A stretch of DNA of 64,000 nt from RAM1 sp041905405 (GCA_041905405.1 JAYRLC010000006.1:91500-155499), one strand, 5' to 3'; shown: positions 27,249-35,698, counted from the stretch's first letter. Translations and numbers: made by a program. Notes: a model not told the origin generated them from the letters alone.

Positions 27249-27299
27249 CGGTCGGAATCTGCGCGGTATGTCCGTGCGGTACGCAGCAAACACCGGATT

Positions 27300-28826
27300 A
27301 TGGACTTCGAACTCAAAACCCTGGACCTGGATGGCGCTTGCGCCGTCCGCTGTGATGCACTGATCGTGCTGGTGGCCGACGGCTTCAAACCCGGAACCGG
27401 CGAACTGGGCCGGCTTCTGGCCGCGGCGCTGAAGGCCGGCGACCTGGACACCAAGCCCGGCAAGCTCCTGCCGCTGTACAAGCCGTCCGGCGTGGCCGCC
27501 GGCCGCGTCGTGCTGGCCGGCTGCGGCGACGGCTCGCCCAAGGCCGTACGCACCGCCGTGCAGGGCGCGGTGGGCGCGGTCAGGGCCACGGCAGCCAAGC
27601 GCCTGGGCATCTGTTTCGCGGGCAAGGCGGATGCCTATGCCGTGCGGGCTGCCGTGATGGCCGTGGCCGACGCGAGCTACGTCTACACCACCACCAAGCC
27701 CAAGGCAGAGGCGCGCAAGCTGCGCGACGTTCTGCTGGCCGTGCCGGACGCGGCCGCGGTCCGCGGAGCATTCGCCCATGGCGTGGCCGCGGTGAAAGGA
27801 ATTGAAACAGCCAAGGAGTGGGGTAACCGCCCGCCCAACCACGCAACGCCCACGCACCTGGGCGACGCGGCCAGGGCGCTGGCCAAGGGCGCCGGTTTCA
27901 GCTGCGAGGTGCTGGGTCCCAAAGAGGTCGCAAAACTCGGCATGGGCTCCTTCATGGCCGTTGCCCAGGGCTCCGAGCAGCCGCTGCGCTTCATCGTGAT
28001 GCGCTACAACGGCGGCGCGCGTGCCGATGCACCCGTGGTGCTGGTGGGCAAGGGCATCACCTTCGACACGGGGGGCATCTCGATCAAACCCGCGCCCGAG
28101 ATGGACGAGATGAAGTTCGACATGTGCGGCGCAGCCAGCGTGCTGGGCGTGTTTGCCGCCCTGCGTGAACTGCGGCCCGCGGTCAACGTGGTGGGGCTGA
28201 TCCCGTCCTGCGAGAACATGCCCGACGGGCGTGCCGTCAAGCCCGGTGACGTCGTCACCAGCATGATCGGGCAGACCATCGAGATCCTGAACACCGACGC
28301 CGAGGGCAGGCTCATCCTGTGCGACGCGCTGAGCTATGCCGAACGCTTCAAGCCGCGCGCGGTAGTGGACATCGCCACGCTCACGGGCGCTTGCGTGATC
28401 GCGCTGGGTGCTGTGCGCAGCGGGCTGTTTTCGTCCGACGACGCGCTGGCCAGCGCATTGCAGGCCGCGGGAGAACAGGCGCTGGACCCCTGCTGGCGCA
28501 TGCCGCTGGACGACGATTACGCCGACGGCCTGAAATCCAACTTTGCCGACGTGGCCAACGTGGCCGGACGCGCTGGCGGGGCCATCACCGCGGCCAAGTT
28601 CCTGCAGCGCTTCACGGCCAAAATGCCCTGGGCCCACCTGGACATTGCCGGGACAGCCTGGAAAAGCGGCGGCGCCAAGGGCTCCACCGGGCGGCCGGTG
28701 CCGCTGCTGCTGGACTACATCGCGGGACAGGCCGCCGGTTCCGGCAAGCCCGCCAAACCCGCCAGGGCGGCCAGCAGCGCTGCGCGGCGCAAGGGTGCCC
28801 CAAAGCCCGCCACGAAGCCCGCCTGA
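27300..28826 (+). CDS. pepA: Leucyl aminopeptidase PepA (cytosol aminopeptidase, M17)
   Basis: Hexameric two-metal aminopeptidase removing N-terminal residues from peptides, cytosolic. The 508-residue protein has the M17 catalytic domain with K251 and D256 in VGKGITFDTGG, the region MKFDMCGAASVLG, and the signature NTDAEGRL at 331-338 (D333, E335 metal ligands, R337). The C-terminus runs about 25 residues past the usual family end as a Lys/Ala/Pro-rich tail. PepA in E. coli also binds DNA; whether this tail does so is unknown. It is divergent from lptF and followed by holC after 9 bp, a common order in betaproteobacteria. Confidence 0.95.
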   Translation: MDFELKTLDLDGACAVRCDALIVLVADGFKPGTGELGRLLAAALKAGDLDTKPGKLLPLYKPSGVAAGRVVLAGCGDGSPKAVRTAVQGAVGAVRATAAKRLGICFAGKADAYAVRAAVMAVADASYVYTTTKPKAEARKLRDVLLAVPDAAAVRGAFAHGVAAVKGIETAKEWGNRPPNHATPTHLGDAARALAKGAGFSCEVLGPKEVAKLGMGSFMAVAQGSEQPLRFIVMRYNGGARADAPVVLVGKGITFDTGGISIKPAPEMDEMKFDMCGAASVLGVFAALRELRPAVNVVGLIPSCENMPDGRAVKPGDVVTSMIGQTIEILNTDAEGRLILCDALSYAERFKPRAVVDIATLTGACVIALGAVRSGLFSSDDALASALQAAGEQALDPCWRMPLDDDYADGLKSNFADVANVAGRAGGAITAAKFLQRFTAKMPWAHLDIAGTAWKSGGAKGSTGRPVPLLLDYIAGQAAGSGKPAKPARAASSAARRKGAPKPATKPA

Positions 28827-28835
28827 CCTCTCCGC

Positions 28836-29270
28836 ATGACTGAGGTCTCCTTTCACTTCAACGCGCCGGACAAGCTGTCCTATGCCTGCCGGCTGCTGCG
28901 CAAGGCCGTGGGCAGTGGCGCGCGCGTGGTGGTGACGGCGGACGGGGGCTTGTTGCGCGCGCTGGACACGGTGCTGTGGACGTTCTCGCCGCTCGAATTC
29001 ATCCCGCATTGCCACGCGCGGGCCGATGCCCAGGTGCTGGCTGCGTCCCCCGTGGTGCTGGCCGAAGTGGTACACGACACGCCGCACCAGGCGGTGCTGG
29101 TGAACCTGGGTGAGGCCGTGCCGGAAGGCTTTGAACGCTTTGAACGGCTGATCGAAGTGGTGTCCCTGGACGAGCAGGACCGCCAGCTCGCGCGACGCCG
29201 CTGGAAGCACTACGCCGACCGTGGCTATGGCATCCAGAAGCACGACCTGGTGCTCAAGGAGCAGGCCTGA
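28836..29270 (+). CDS. holC: DNA polymerase III chi subunit HolC
   Basis: A 144-residue chi subunit, which links the clamp loader to single-stranded-DNA-binding protein at the replication fork. Family features include the start MTEVSFHFNAPDKLSYACRL, the motif VVVTADGGLLRALDTVLWTF and the region NLGEAVPEGFERFERLIEVV. The C-terminus ends DRGYGIQKHDLVLKEQA, usual for betaproteobacteria. It begins 9 bp after pepA, and its stop overlaps the start of the next small gene by one base (TGATG), so the three form an operon. Confidence 0.92.
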   Translation: MTEVSFHFNAPDKLSYACRLLRKAVGSGARVVVTADGGLLRALDTVLWTFSPLEFIPHCHARADAQVLAASPVVLAEVVHDTPHQAVLVNLGEAVPEGFERFERLIEVVSLDEQDRQLARRRWKHYADRGYGIQKHDLVLKEQA

Positions 29271-29593
29271 TGGCAGGCGCGCCCCGCACGCCGCCGCGCT
29301 ACGTGCCGACACTGACCGAAGTGGTGCAGCCGGCTGCGGCGCCTGCCGAGGGTGGGGCGGTTTCGCTGGAGAAGCTGCAGGAGCAGATGATCCACCGCGT
29401 CATGCAGCGGGTGGACCTGTCGCTTGAGCGACGCCTGCGCGAGGCGATCGCCACGCTGGTGCTGGAGCACACGCGCAACCTGGGGCCGCTGCTGCGCGAG
29501 GAAATAGAACTGGTCGTGCGCCAGTCGGTCTCTGAGGCCGTGGGCGAGGAACTGGCCGGCCGCGACGGCGAGCCGCCCGGGGGCAGGCCCTAA
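29270..29593 (+). CDS. Small uncharacterised protein downstream of holC
   Basis: A 107-residue protein I cannot assign to a named family. The N-terminal about 30 residues are Pro/Ala-rich and probably disordered. Residues about 33-95 are charged and likely helical (KLQEQMIHRVMQRVDLSLER, REEIELVVRQSVSEAVGEEL), reminiscent of short regions in which subunits dimerise through helices. The C-terminus is Gly/Pro-rich. There is no signal peptide or membrane segment. The TGATG overlap with holC and the absence of an intervening promoter suggest co-translation with the chi subunit. A role near the replisome is possible but has no direct support. Confidence 0.7.
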   Translation: MAGAPRTPPRYVPTLTEVVQPAAAPAEGGAVSLEKLQEQMIHRVMQRVDLSLERRLREAIATLVLEHTRNLGPLLREEIELVVRQSVSEAVGEELAGRDGEPPGGRP

Positions 29594-29745
29594 AAGTCGC
29601 TTGCGGGACCATTAGCGGGACTGACCGTTGCGTAATCCCCCTTATCGGCCGGCACCTAGCATGTTCCCTATGGTTCGGGCCCGGAAATTGCGATATGTTC
29701 CCGCCCGTTGAGCAAAGAAAATATCTCAACCTTTTCCTTATTTCT

Positions 29746-29750
29746 GGAGG
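29746..29750 (+). promoter_or_regulatory. Ribosome binding site of the branched-chain amino acid binding protein
   Basis: GGAGG 5 nt before the ATG at 29756. It fixes the start so that the protein begins with its signal peptide, rather than at an in-frame TTG at 29708. Confidence 0.7.
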
Positions 29751-29755
29751 CTTTT

Positions 29756-30886
29756 ATGCAATTGAAGTTGAAACTGACCGTCGCTGCCGCGATCGCTGCC
29801 GTTGCAGGCATGGCTGCCGCGCAGGACCAGGTCGTGAAGATTGGCCACGTGGCCCCGGTCTCCGGCGCGCAGGCGCACTACGGCAAGGACAACGAAAACG
29901 GCGTCCGCATGGCCATCGAGGAACTCAACGCCCAGGGCGTGACGATCGGCGGCAAGAAGGTCAAGTTCGAGATCCAGGCTGAAGACGACGCCGCTGATCC
30001 GAAACAGGGCACGGCCGCTGCACAAAAGCTGTGCGACGCCAAAGTCGCTGGCGTGGTGGGCCACCTGAACTCCGGCACGACCATCCCCGCCTCCAAGGTC
30101 TACAACGACTGCGGCATCCCGCACGTCACCGGCGCCGCCACCAACCCCAACCTGACCAAGCCCGGCTACAAGACGACCTTCCGCATCATCGCCAATGACA
30201 ACGCGCTGGGCGCCGGTCTGGCTTTCTATGCGGCTGACGCGCTCAAGCTGAAGAAGGTTGCCATCATCGACGACCGTACGGCCTACGGCCAGGGCGTTGC
30301 CGAAGTGTTCAAGCGTACCGCCCAGCAAAAGGGTCTGCAGGTCGTGGACGAGCAGTTCACCACCGACAAGGCCACGGACTTCATGGCGATCCTGACCGCC
30401 ATCAAGGCCAAGGCGCCTGACGCCATCTTCTACGGCGGCATGGACCCCCAGGCTGGCCCGATGCTGCGCCAGATGGAACAGCTGGGCATGGCCAACGTGA
30501 AGTACTTCGGCGGCGACGGCATCTGCACGTCTGAAATCGCCAAGCTGGCTGCCGGCGCCAAGACGCTGGCCAACGTGGTCTGCGCCGAAGGCGGCGCCTC
30601 GCTGGCCAAGATGCCTGGCGGTACGGCCTGGAAGGCCAAGTACGACGCCAAGTACCCCAACCAGTTCCAGGTCTACAGCCCGTACACCTACGACGCCACG
30701 TTCCTGCTGGTCGACGCCATGAAGCGTGCCAACTCGGTCGACCCCAAGGTCTACACCCCCGAGCTGATCAAGGCCAACTACAAGGGCGTGACCACCACGA
30801 TCCAGTTCGAGCCCAATGGCGAACTGAAGAACCCCGCGATCACGCTGTACGTCTACAAGGACGGCAAGAAGACCGCGCTGAACTGA
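29756..30886 (+). CDS. Branched-chain amino acid ABC transporter substrate-binding protein
   Basis: Periplasmic binding protein of the LivJ/LivK family, 376 residues. The N-terminus MQLKLKLTVAAAIAAVAGMA is a signal peptide with a likely cut near AAAQ|DQ. The mature part shows the family start VVKIGHVAPVSGAQAHYGKD and NGVRMAIEELNAQG. Later come DDRTAYGQGVAEVFKR and the hinge region FYGGMDPQAGPMLRQMEQLG. No liv permease or ATPase genes are adjacent, so it must work with a transporter encoded elsewhere. A strong GGAGG site and a strong terminator directly after the gene suggest a highly expressed single-gene transcript. The ligand may be Leu/Ile/Val or another small amino acid. Confidence 0.88.
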   Translation: MQLKLKLTVAAAIAAVAGMAAAQDQVVKIGHVAPVSGAQAHYGKDNENGVRMAIEELNAQGVTIGGKKVKFEIQAEDDAADPKQGTAAAQKLCDAKVAGVVGHLNSGTTIPASKVYNDCGIPHVTGAATNPNLTKPGYKTTFRIIANDNALGAGLAFYAADALKLKKVAIIDDRTAYGQGVAEVFKRTAQQKGLQVVDEQFTTDKATDFMAILTAIKAKAPDAIFYGGMDPQAGPMLRQMEQLGMANVKYFGGDGICTSEIAKLAAGAKTLANVVCAEGGASLAKMPGGTAWKAKYDAKYPNQFQVYSPYTYDATFLLVDAMKRANSVDPKVYTPELIKANYKGVTTTIQFEPNGELKNPAITLYVYKDGKKTALN

Positions 30887-30901
30887 TCGTTCAACTCCAA
30901 G

Positions 30902-30929
30902 AAAAAAGCCACCGCGAGGTGGCTTTTTT
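30902..30929 (+). terminator. Rho-independent terminator after the branched-chain amino acid binding protein
   Basis: AAAAAAGCCACC, loop GCGA, GGTGGCTTTTTT: a perfect 12-bp stem ending in six T residues, 15 bp after the stop codon. The A/T flanks make it usable from either side. Confidence 0.9.
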
Positions 30930-30948
30930 CATTGTGGCTTGATGTTTG

Positions 30949-31039
30949 TGGCGGAGCAGGCGGGATTCGAACCCGCGGAGGGCTATTAACCCTCACACGC
31001 TTTCCAGGCGTGCGACTTAAACCACTCATCCACCGCTCC
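30949..31039 (-). tRNA. tRNA-Ser (anticodon GGA)
   Basis: On the minus strand the acceptor arms are GGAGCGG and CTGCTCC with discriminator G and an encoded CCA (30949-30951). The anticodon arm reads CACGC-CTGGAAA-GCGTG with anticodon GGA, for UCC/UCU codons. A long variable arm (GAGGGTTAATAGCCCTC) marks it as a class II tRNA, and GGTTCGAATCC forms the T loop. Length is 91 nt with CCA. Confidence 0.95.
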
Positions 31040-31064
31040 GAAGCCAAGGAGTATAACGCCCCCC

Positions 31065-31145
31065 GAAGCGGCCTCTGGCCGCCTCCCCCCACTGGGGGGC
31101 AATGCAGTGGACCGGCGTAGCCGGATCCACGCATTCTGGAATGGG
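31065..31145. repeat. GC-rich intergenic hairpin repeat (copy B)
   Basis: CCCCCC-ACT-GGGGGG at 31085-31099 is followed by a second hairpin at 31107-31130 (GTGGACCGGC, loop GTA, GCCGGATCCAC, with one bulged base). It lies between tRNA-Ser and the end of qmcA. It shares the C-run/G-run core with copies at 12145 and 35652. Confidence 0.55.
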
Positions 31146-31161
31146 TGACGCGGTCGTGGCG

Positions 31162-32073
31162 TTACGGCTTTTGGGCTTGCACCATCTTCATCGCGGAAGT
31201 GATCAACGCGGAGACTTCGGTCATATTGCTGGGCACGATGAGCGTCGTCGTGGCGTCGGCGGCGACCTTGCTGTAGGCGTCCACGGCTTTCTCGGCCACT
31301 TCCAGTTGCACGGCCTGCTCGCCACCTGGCTGGCGGATCGCTTCGGCGATCTTGCGGATGGCTTCGGCCTTGGCCTCAGCCACGGCCAGAATGGCGGCGG
31401 CCTCACCCTGGGCCTGGTTGATCTCGGCCTGTTTCTCGCCTTCGGACCGGGCGATGAACGCTTCACGCTCGCCAGTGGCGATGTTGATCTGCTCCTGCCG
31501 GCGGCCTTCGGACGCGGCGATCAAGGCGCGCTTCTCGCGCTCGGCCGTGATCTGCGCCTGCATGGAACGCAGGATCTCGGCGGGCGGCGTCAGGTCCTTG
31601 ATCTCGTAGCGCAGCACCTTCACGCCCCAGTTCAGGGCCGCTTCGTCGATGGCCTGCACGACCTGGGCGTTGATGATGTCGCGCTCTTCAAAAGTCTTGT
31701 CCAGCTCCAGCTTGCCGATCACGCTGCGCAGCGAGGTCTGTGCAAGCTGCGTCACGGCCACGATGTAGTTGGACGAGCCGTAGCTCGCGCGCATGGGGTC
31801 GGTCACCTGGAAGTACAGGATGCCGTCCACCTGCAGCTGCGTGTTGTCGCGCGTGATGCAGACCTGGCTGGGCACGTCCAGGGGGATTTCCTTCAGGTTG
31901 TGCTTGTAGGCCACCTTGTCGATGAACGGCACGAGGAAGTTCAGGCCCGGCGCAAGCGCGGCGTGGTACTTGCCCAGCCGCTCGACGACCCAGGCGTTCT
32001 GCTGCGGCACGACCTTGATCGAGCGGGTGATGAAGATGACGGCGATGACGAAGAGAATGATCGCGATTTCCAT
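31162..32073 (-). CDS. qmcA: SPFH/Band 7 domain protein, QmcA type
   Basis: A 303-residue membrane-anchored SPFH protein. One N-terminal hydrophobic anchor (MEIAIILFVIAVIFITRSI) precedes the SPFH domain (VPQQNAWVVERLGKYHAALA; VDGILYFQVTDPMRASYGSS). A long Ala/Glu-rich coiled-coil follows, about residues 170-260 (MQAQITAEREKRALIAASEG). Such proteins form large ring assemblies in the membrane and are linked to protease control. It is followed on the chromosome by an NfeD-like gene on the same strand, 25 bp upstream in transcription order, a pair widely conserved in bacteria and usually co-functional. The ATG at 32073 gives the standard start. Confidence 0.88.
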   Translation of the reverse strand: MEIAIILFVIAVIFITRSIKVVPQQNAWVVERLGKYHAALAPGLNFLVPFIDKVAYKHNLKEIPLDVPSQVCITRDNTQLQVDGILYFQVTDPMRASYGSSNYIVAVTQLAQTSLRSVIGKLELDKTFEERDIINAQVVQAIDEAALNWGVKVLRYEIKDLTPPAEILRSMQAQITAEREKRALIAASEGRRQEQINIATGEREAFIARSEGEKQAEINQAQGEAAAILAVAEAKAEAIRKIAEAIRQPGGEQAVQLEVAEKAVDAYSKVAADATTTLIVPSNMTEVSALITSAMKMVQAQKP

Positions 32074-32098
32074 GCTGCGGTCCTTGAGGCGGTAGGTT

Positions 32099-32524
32099 TC
32101 AGATCTTTTCGACGACGAGGCGGTTGCCCACCACCTCGCGCACGCGGTGGGCGCCGGTGCCGGGCAGCGTGCCGGGCACGTGCACCACGGTCCAGTTGGC
32201 GCCGCGGTACTTCACGATAGCGGTTCCGTCGGCATTCCAGCCGTCCACGTGCACCGATTCGCCCACATCCAGGTTGACGTCGCGGTTGGCGCTGGCAGGC
32301 GGGCCCTTGGGCTGCCGGCTGCGCCTGATGTGCCAGACGCTCACAGCGCCGCCGCCGACCACGGCCGCCACGACGAGCTGGACGGGCACGGAAGCGCCCA
32401 TGTGTGCGGCCACGGCGCCTGCGGCCAGGCCGATGGCCAGCATCAGGAGGTAGAAAGTGCCGGTCATCAGTTCGACCGCAACCGCTGCGCCGGCCAGGAT
32501 CCACCAGACGGTGGGTTCGCTCAT
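32099..32524 (-). CDS. NfeD-like membrane protein
   Basis: A 141-residue NfeD-family short form. Two or three hydrophobic segments (about residues 5-75) are followed by a small beta-barrel OB-fold (NLDVGESVHVDGWNADGTAI; GANWTVVHVPGTLPGTG). The partner SPFH gene lies directly downstream. NfeD proteins bind SPFH proteins through this OB domain in the families studied. The ATG at 32524 is fixed by the strong site AAGGAGG read on the minus strand; a longer reading from 32572 lacks one. It is divergent from the decarboxylase gene with 131 bp between starts. Confidence 0.85.
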   Translation of the reverse strand: MSEPTVWWILAGAAVAVELMTGTFYLLMLAIGLAAGAVAAHMGASVPVQLVVAAVVGGGAVSVWHIRRSRQPKGPPASANRDVNLDVGESVHVDGWNADGTAIVKYRGANWTVVHVPGTLPGTGAHRVREVVGNRLVVEKI

Positions 32525-32655
32525 GTACGTCCTCCTTTGTATGGGTTCCACCACATTTTGGGCGGAATCCATGACACCGCAAGAGGTGCGACTTCATTTT
32601 TCCCTACACTTCGCGCCTGTTTTCCTTTTTTGGCCCGGCTGTCTGGAGGCCCCGC

Positions 32656-34929
32656 ATGAAGTTTCGCTTTCCCATCGTCATCATCGACGAAGACTACCGC
32701 TCCGAGAACACCTCGGGCCTGGGCATCCGCGCGCTGGCACAAGCCATCGAGGCCGAGGGCTTCGAGGTGCTGGGCGTCACCAGCTATGGCGACCTGTCGC
32801 AGTTCGCGCAGCAGCAAAGCCGCGCCAGCGCCTTCATCCTGTCCATCGACGACGAAGAATTCACGCCCGGCCCCGAACTGGACCCGGTGGTGCTGAACCT
32901 GCGCAACTTCATCCAGGAAGTGCGCCGCAAGAACCGCGACGTGCCGATCTACGTGTATGGCGAGACCAAGACGTCGCGCCACATGCCCAACGACATCCTG
33001 CGCGAACTGCACGGCTTCATCCACATGTTCGAGGACACGCCGGAGTTCGTGGCCAAGCACATCATCCGCGAGGCCAAGAGCTACATGGAGGGCATCCAGC
33101 CCCCGTTCTTCCGCGAGCTGGTGGACTACGCCCAGGACGGTTCCTACAGCTGGCACTGCCCGGGCCATTCAGGCGGGGTCGCATTCCTGAAAACCCCCAT
33201 CGGCCAGATGTTCCACCAGTTCTTCGGCGAGAACATGCTGCGCGCCGACGTGTGCAACGCGGTGGAGGAACTGGGCCAGCTGCTGGACCACACCGGCCCC
33301 GTGGCCGAAAGCGAGAAGAACGCGGCGCGCATCTTCAATGCCGACCACTGCTTCTTTGTCACCAACGGCACCAGCACCAGCAACAAGATGGTCTGGCACC
33401 ACACCGTGGCGCCCGGCGACGTGGTGGTGGTGGACCGCAACTGCCACAAATCGATCCTGCACGCGATCGTCATGACCGGGGCCATTCCCGTGTTCATGAA
33501 GCCCACGCGCAACCACTTCGGCATCATCGGTCCCATTCCGCAGAGCGAGTTCGACCCCGCAGCCATCCGCGAGAAGATCCGCGCCAACCCGCTGCTCAAG
33601 GGCGTGGACGCCGACAAGGTCAAGCCGCGCGTGATGACGCTTACGCAGTCCACCTATGACGGCGTGATCTACAACACCGAGACCATCAAGGGCATGCTGG
33701 ACGGCTACGTGGACACGCTGCACTTCGACGAGGCGTGGCTGCCGCACGCGGCGTTCCACCCGTTCTACGGTCCCTACCACGCCATGGGCAAGCACCGCGC
33801 CCGGCCCAAGGAGTCGCTGGTGTTCGCGACCCAGTCCACCCACAAGCTGCTGGCCGGCATCAGCCAGGCCAGCCACGTGCTGGTGCAGGACTCGCAAAAC
33901 CGCAAGCTGGACCGCCACCTGTTCAATGAGGCCTACCTCATGCACACGAGCACCAGCCCGCAGTACGCCATCATCGCCAGCTGCGACGTGGCCGCCGCCA
34001 TGATGGAGCCGCCCGGCGGCACGGCGCTGGTGGAAGAAAGCATCCTGGAGGCGCTGGACTTCCGCCGCGCCATGCGCAAGGTCGAAGCCGAGTTCGGCAA
34101 GGGCGACTGGTGGTTCAAGGTCTGGGGCCCGGACAAGCTGGTGGACGAAGGCGTTGGCCGCGCCGACGACTGGATCATCAAGGGCGAGGCGCGCACGGCC
34201 AAGTGGCACGGCTTCGGCAACCTGGCCGAAGGCTTCAACATGCTGGACCCGATCAAGTCCACCATCGTCACGCCGGGCCTGGACCTGAACGGCAAGTTTG
34301 CCAAGACCGGCATCCCGGCCAGCATCGTGACCAAGTTCCTGGCCGAGCACGGCGTGATCGTGGAGAAGACGGGCCTGTACAGCTTCTTCATCATGTTCAC
34401 CATCGGCATCACCAAGGGCCGCTGGAACACGCTGCTGACGGCGTTGCAGCAGTTCAAGGACGACTACGACCGCAACCAGCCGATGTGGCGCATCCTGCCC
34501 GAGTTCTGCAAGGCGCACCCGCGCTACGAGCGCATGGGCCTGCGCGACCTGTGCCAGCACGTGCACGAGCTGTACGCCAAGTACGACATCGCGCGGCTGA
34601 CCACCGACATGTACCTGAGCGAGCTGACGCCGGCCATGAAGCCCAGCGACGCCTACGCGTACATCGCGCACCGCAAGACCGAGCGCGTGGAGATCGACCA
34701 CCTGGAAGGCCGCATCACCGTGGGCCTGGTCACGCCGTACCCGCCGGGCATTCCGCTGCTGATCCCGGGTGAGGTCTTCAACAAGAAGATCGTGGACTAC
34801 CTGAAGTTCTCGCGCGAGTTCGGCAAGCAGTGCCCGGGCTTCGAGACCGACATCCATGGCCTGGTGGAAGAGGTCGACCCGAACGGGGTAACGCGCTACT
34901 ACGCGGACTGCGTGCGGGTGGATTCGTAG
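32656..34929 (+). CDS. PLP-dependent Orn/Lys/Arg decarboxylase, class III
   Basis: A 757-residue basic amino acid decarboxylase. An N-terminal response-regulator-like wing domain (IVIIDEDYRSENTSGLGIRA) is followed by the PLP domain with SWHCPGHSGGVAF. The cofactor lysine is K397 in QSTHKLLAGISQAS. The C-terminal domain is typical of the large decameric enzymes (AdiA, LdcI, SpeC). It makes agmatine, cadaverine or putrescine with CO2, giving polyamines or acid resistance; the exact substrate cannot be settled by eye. GGAGG 8 nt before the ATG supports the start. No antiporter gene is adjacent, unlike enteric acid-stress operons, so a polyamine role is more likely. Confidence 0.88.
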   Translation: MKFRFPIVIIDEDYRSENTSGLGIRALAQAIEAEGFEVLGVTSYGDLSQFAQQQSRASAFILSIDDEEFTPGPELDPVVLNLRNFIQEVRRKNRDVPIYVYGETKTSRHMPNDILRELHGFIHMFEDTPEFVAKHIIREAKSYMEGIQPPFFRELVDYAQDGSYSWHCPGHSGGVAFLKTPIGQMFHQFFGENMLRADVCNAVEELGQLLDHTGPVAESEKNAARIFNADHCFFVTNGTSTSNKMVWHHTVAPGDVVVVDRNCHKSILHAIVMTGAIPVFMKPTRNHFGIIGPIPQSEFDPAAIREKIRANPLLKGVDADKVKPRVMTLTQSTYDGVIYNTETIKGMLDGYVDTLHFDEAWLPHAAFHPFYGPYHAMGKHRARPKESLVFATQSTHKLLAGISQASHVLVQDSQNRKLDRHLFNEAYLMHTSTSPQYAIIASCDVAAAMMEPPGGTALVEESILEALDFRRAMRKVEAEFGKGDWWFKVWGPDKLVDEGVGRADDWIIKGEARTAKWHGFGNLAEGFNMLDPIKSTIVTPGLDLNGKFAKTGIPASIVTKFLAEHGVIVEKTGLYSFFIMFTIGITKGRWNTLLTALQQFKDDYDRNQPMWRILPEFCKAHPRYERMGLRDLCQHVHELYAKYDIARLTTDMYLSELTPAMKPSDAYAYIAHRKTERVEIDHLEGRITVGLVTPYPPGIPLLIPGEVFNKKIVDYLKFSREFGKQCPGFETDIHGLVEEVDPNGVTRYYADCVRVDS

Positions 34930-34934
34930 CCCGC

Positions 34935-34979
34935 GGCCGCGCGGGGACATTCCAACGCAATACATCCGCGTCCCCGAGT
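34935..34979. repeat. Inverted repeat between the decarboxylase and the fasciclin gene
   Basis: CGGGGAC and GTCCCCG arms around about 24 nt, a few bases after the decarboxylase stop. It could form a weak transcript-end hairpin, but there is no T-tract. Confidence 0.3.
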
Positions 34980-35040
34980 CCTCCGTAATGGTTGCAGCCC
35001 ACGCGTTCGCGTGCGGCGCAAACCATCAAGGAGAACATGC

Positions 35041-35583
35041 ATGTTCGCAAAGAAAATCATCCTCGCCGCGGCGATCGCTGCAGCTTCCGTCGGCGCCATG
35101 GCGCAGGTCACCGTGGGCGGTGCCCCGATGTTCGCCAGCAAGGACATCATCGACAACGCCGTCAACTCCAAGGACCACACCACGCTGGTTGCAGCCGTCA
35201 AGGCCGCCGGCCTGGTCGACACTCTGAAGGGGCCCGGTCCGTTCACGGTTTTCGCACCGACGAATGCCGCCTTCGCGGCACTGCCGGCGGGGACCGTCGA
35301 CACGCTGCTCAAGCCTGAAAACAAGGGCGCCTTGACCGGCGTGCTGACCTACCATGTGGTGCCCGGCAAATGGGACGCCGCCGCCATCAGCAAGATGATT
35401 GCCGATGGCAAGGGCATGGCGTCGATCAAGACGGTGGCGGGTGGCACGCTGGTGGCCAAATCGGCCGGCGGCAAAGTGACCGTGACCGACGAAAAGGGCG
35501 GCGTGGCCACCGTGACGATCGCCGACGTCTACCAGTCCAACGGCGTGATCCACGTCGTGGACAAGGTGCTGCTTCCCAAGTAA
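35041..35583 (+). CDS. Secreted fasciclin (FAS1) domain protein
   Basis: A 180-residue protein with an N-terminal signal peptide (MFAKKIILAAAIAAASVGAM, cut near AQ) and one FAS1 domain. The domain shows DIIDNAVNSKDHTTLVAAV, the H1 region GPFTVFAPTNAAFAALP and the H2 region NGVIHVVDKVLLP. Bacterial single-domain FAS1 proteins are periplasmic or surface proteins with suspected adhesion roles; their true function is usually unknown. AGGAGA lies 6 nt before the ATG at 35041. It stands alone, 111 bp after the decarboxylase and convergent with fabI across a hairpin repeat. Confidence 0.85.
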   Translation: MFAKKIILAAAIAAASVGAMAQVTVGGAPMFASKDIIDNAVNSKDHTTLVAAVKAAGLVDTLKGPGPFTVFAPTNAAFAALPAGTVDTLLKPENKGALTGVLTYHVVPGKWDAAAISKMIADGKGMASIKTVAGGTLVAKSAGGKVTVTDEKGGVATVTIADVYQSNGVIHVVDKVLLPK

Positions 35584-35639
35584 CTGACACGGTTGCCGGC
35601 CTCAGGCACCTTCCAGGGCCATCGCGGAGCCGGCTCTGC

Positions 35640-35698
35640 CGGGCGGCTGATGGCGCCCCCTCGTTGGGGGGAGGCGCCGCAGGCGCTTCGGGGGGGGG
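35640..35698. repeat. GC-rich intergenic hairpin repeat with G-run (copy C)
   Basis: GGCGCCCCC, loop TCGTT, GGGGGGAGGCGCC (35652-35677) is followed by a smaller GCGCC/GGCGC hairpin and a run of nine G residues at 35690-35698. It fills the gap between the converging fasciclin and fabI genes and abuts the fabI stop codon. Confidence 0.6.

Noticed and set aside
27249..29312. Very long open frame on the minus strand antisense to pepA and holC, continuous with lptF
   Set aside because: It is low in complexity and rich in Arg/Gly/His with no domain. The lptF start and divergent pepA are clear. It is a GC-driven shadow.
30937..31161. Possible integration site at tRNA-Ser
   Set aside because: No duplicated tRNA 3' end, no integrase and no change in composition nearby; flanking genes are core genes.
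33169..34965. 598-codon minus-strand open frame across the decarboxylase gene
   Set aside because: It is rich in Val/His/Gln/Arg with no recognisable domain and lies exactly antisense to a well-supported enzyme gene.
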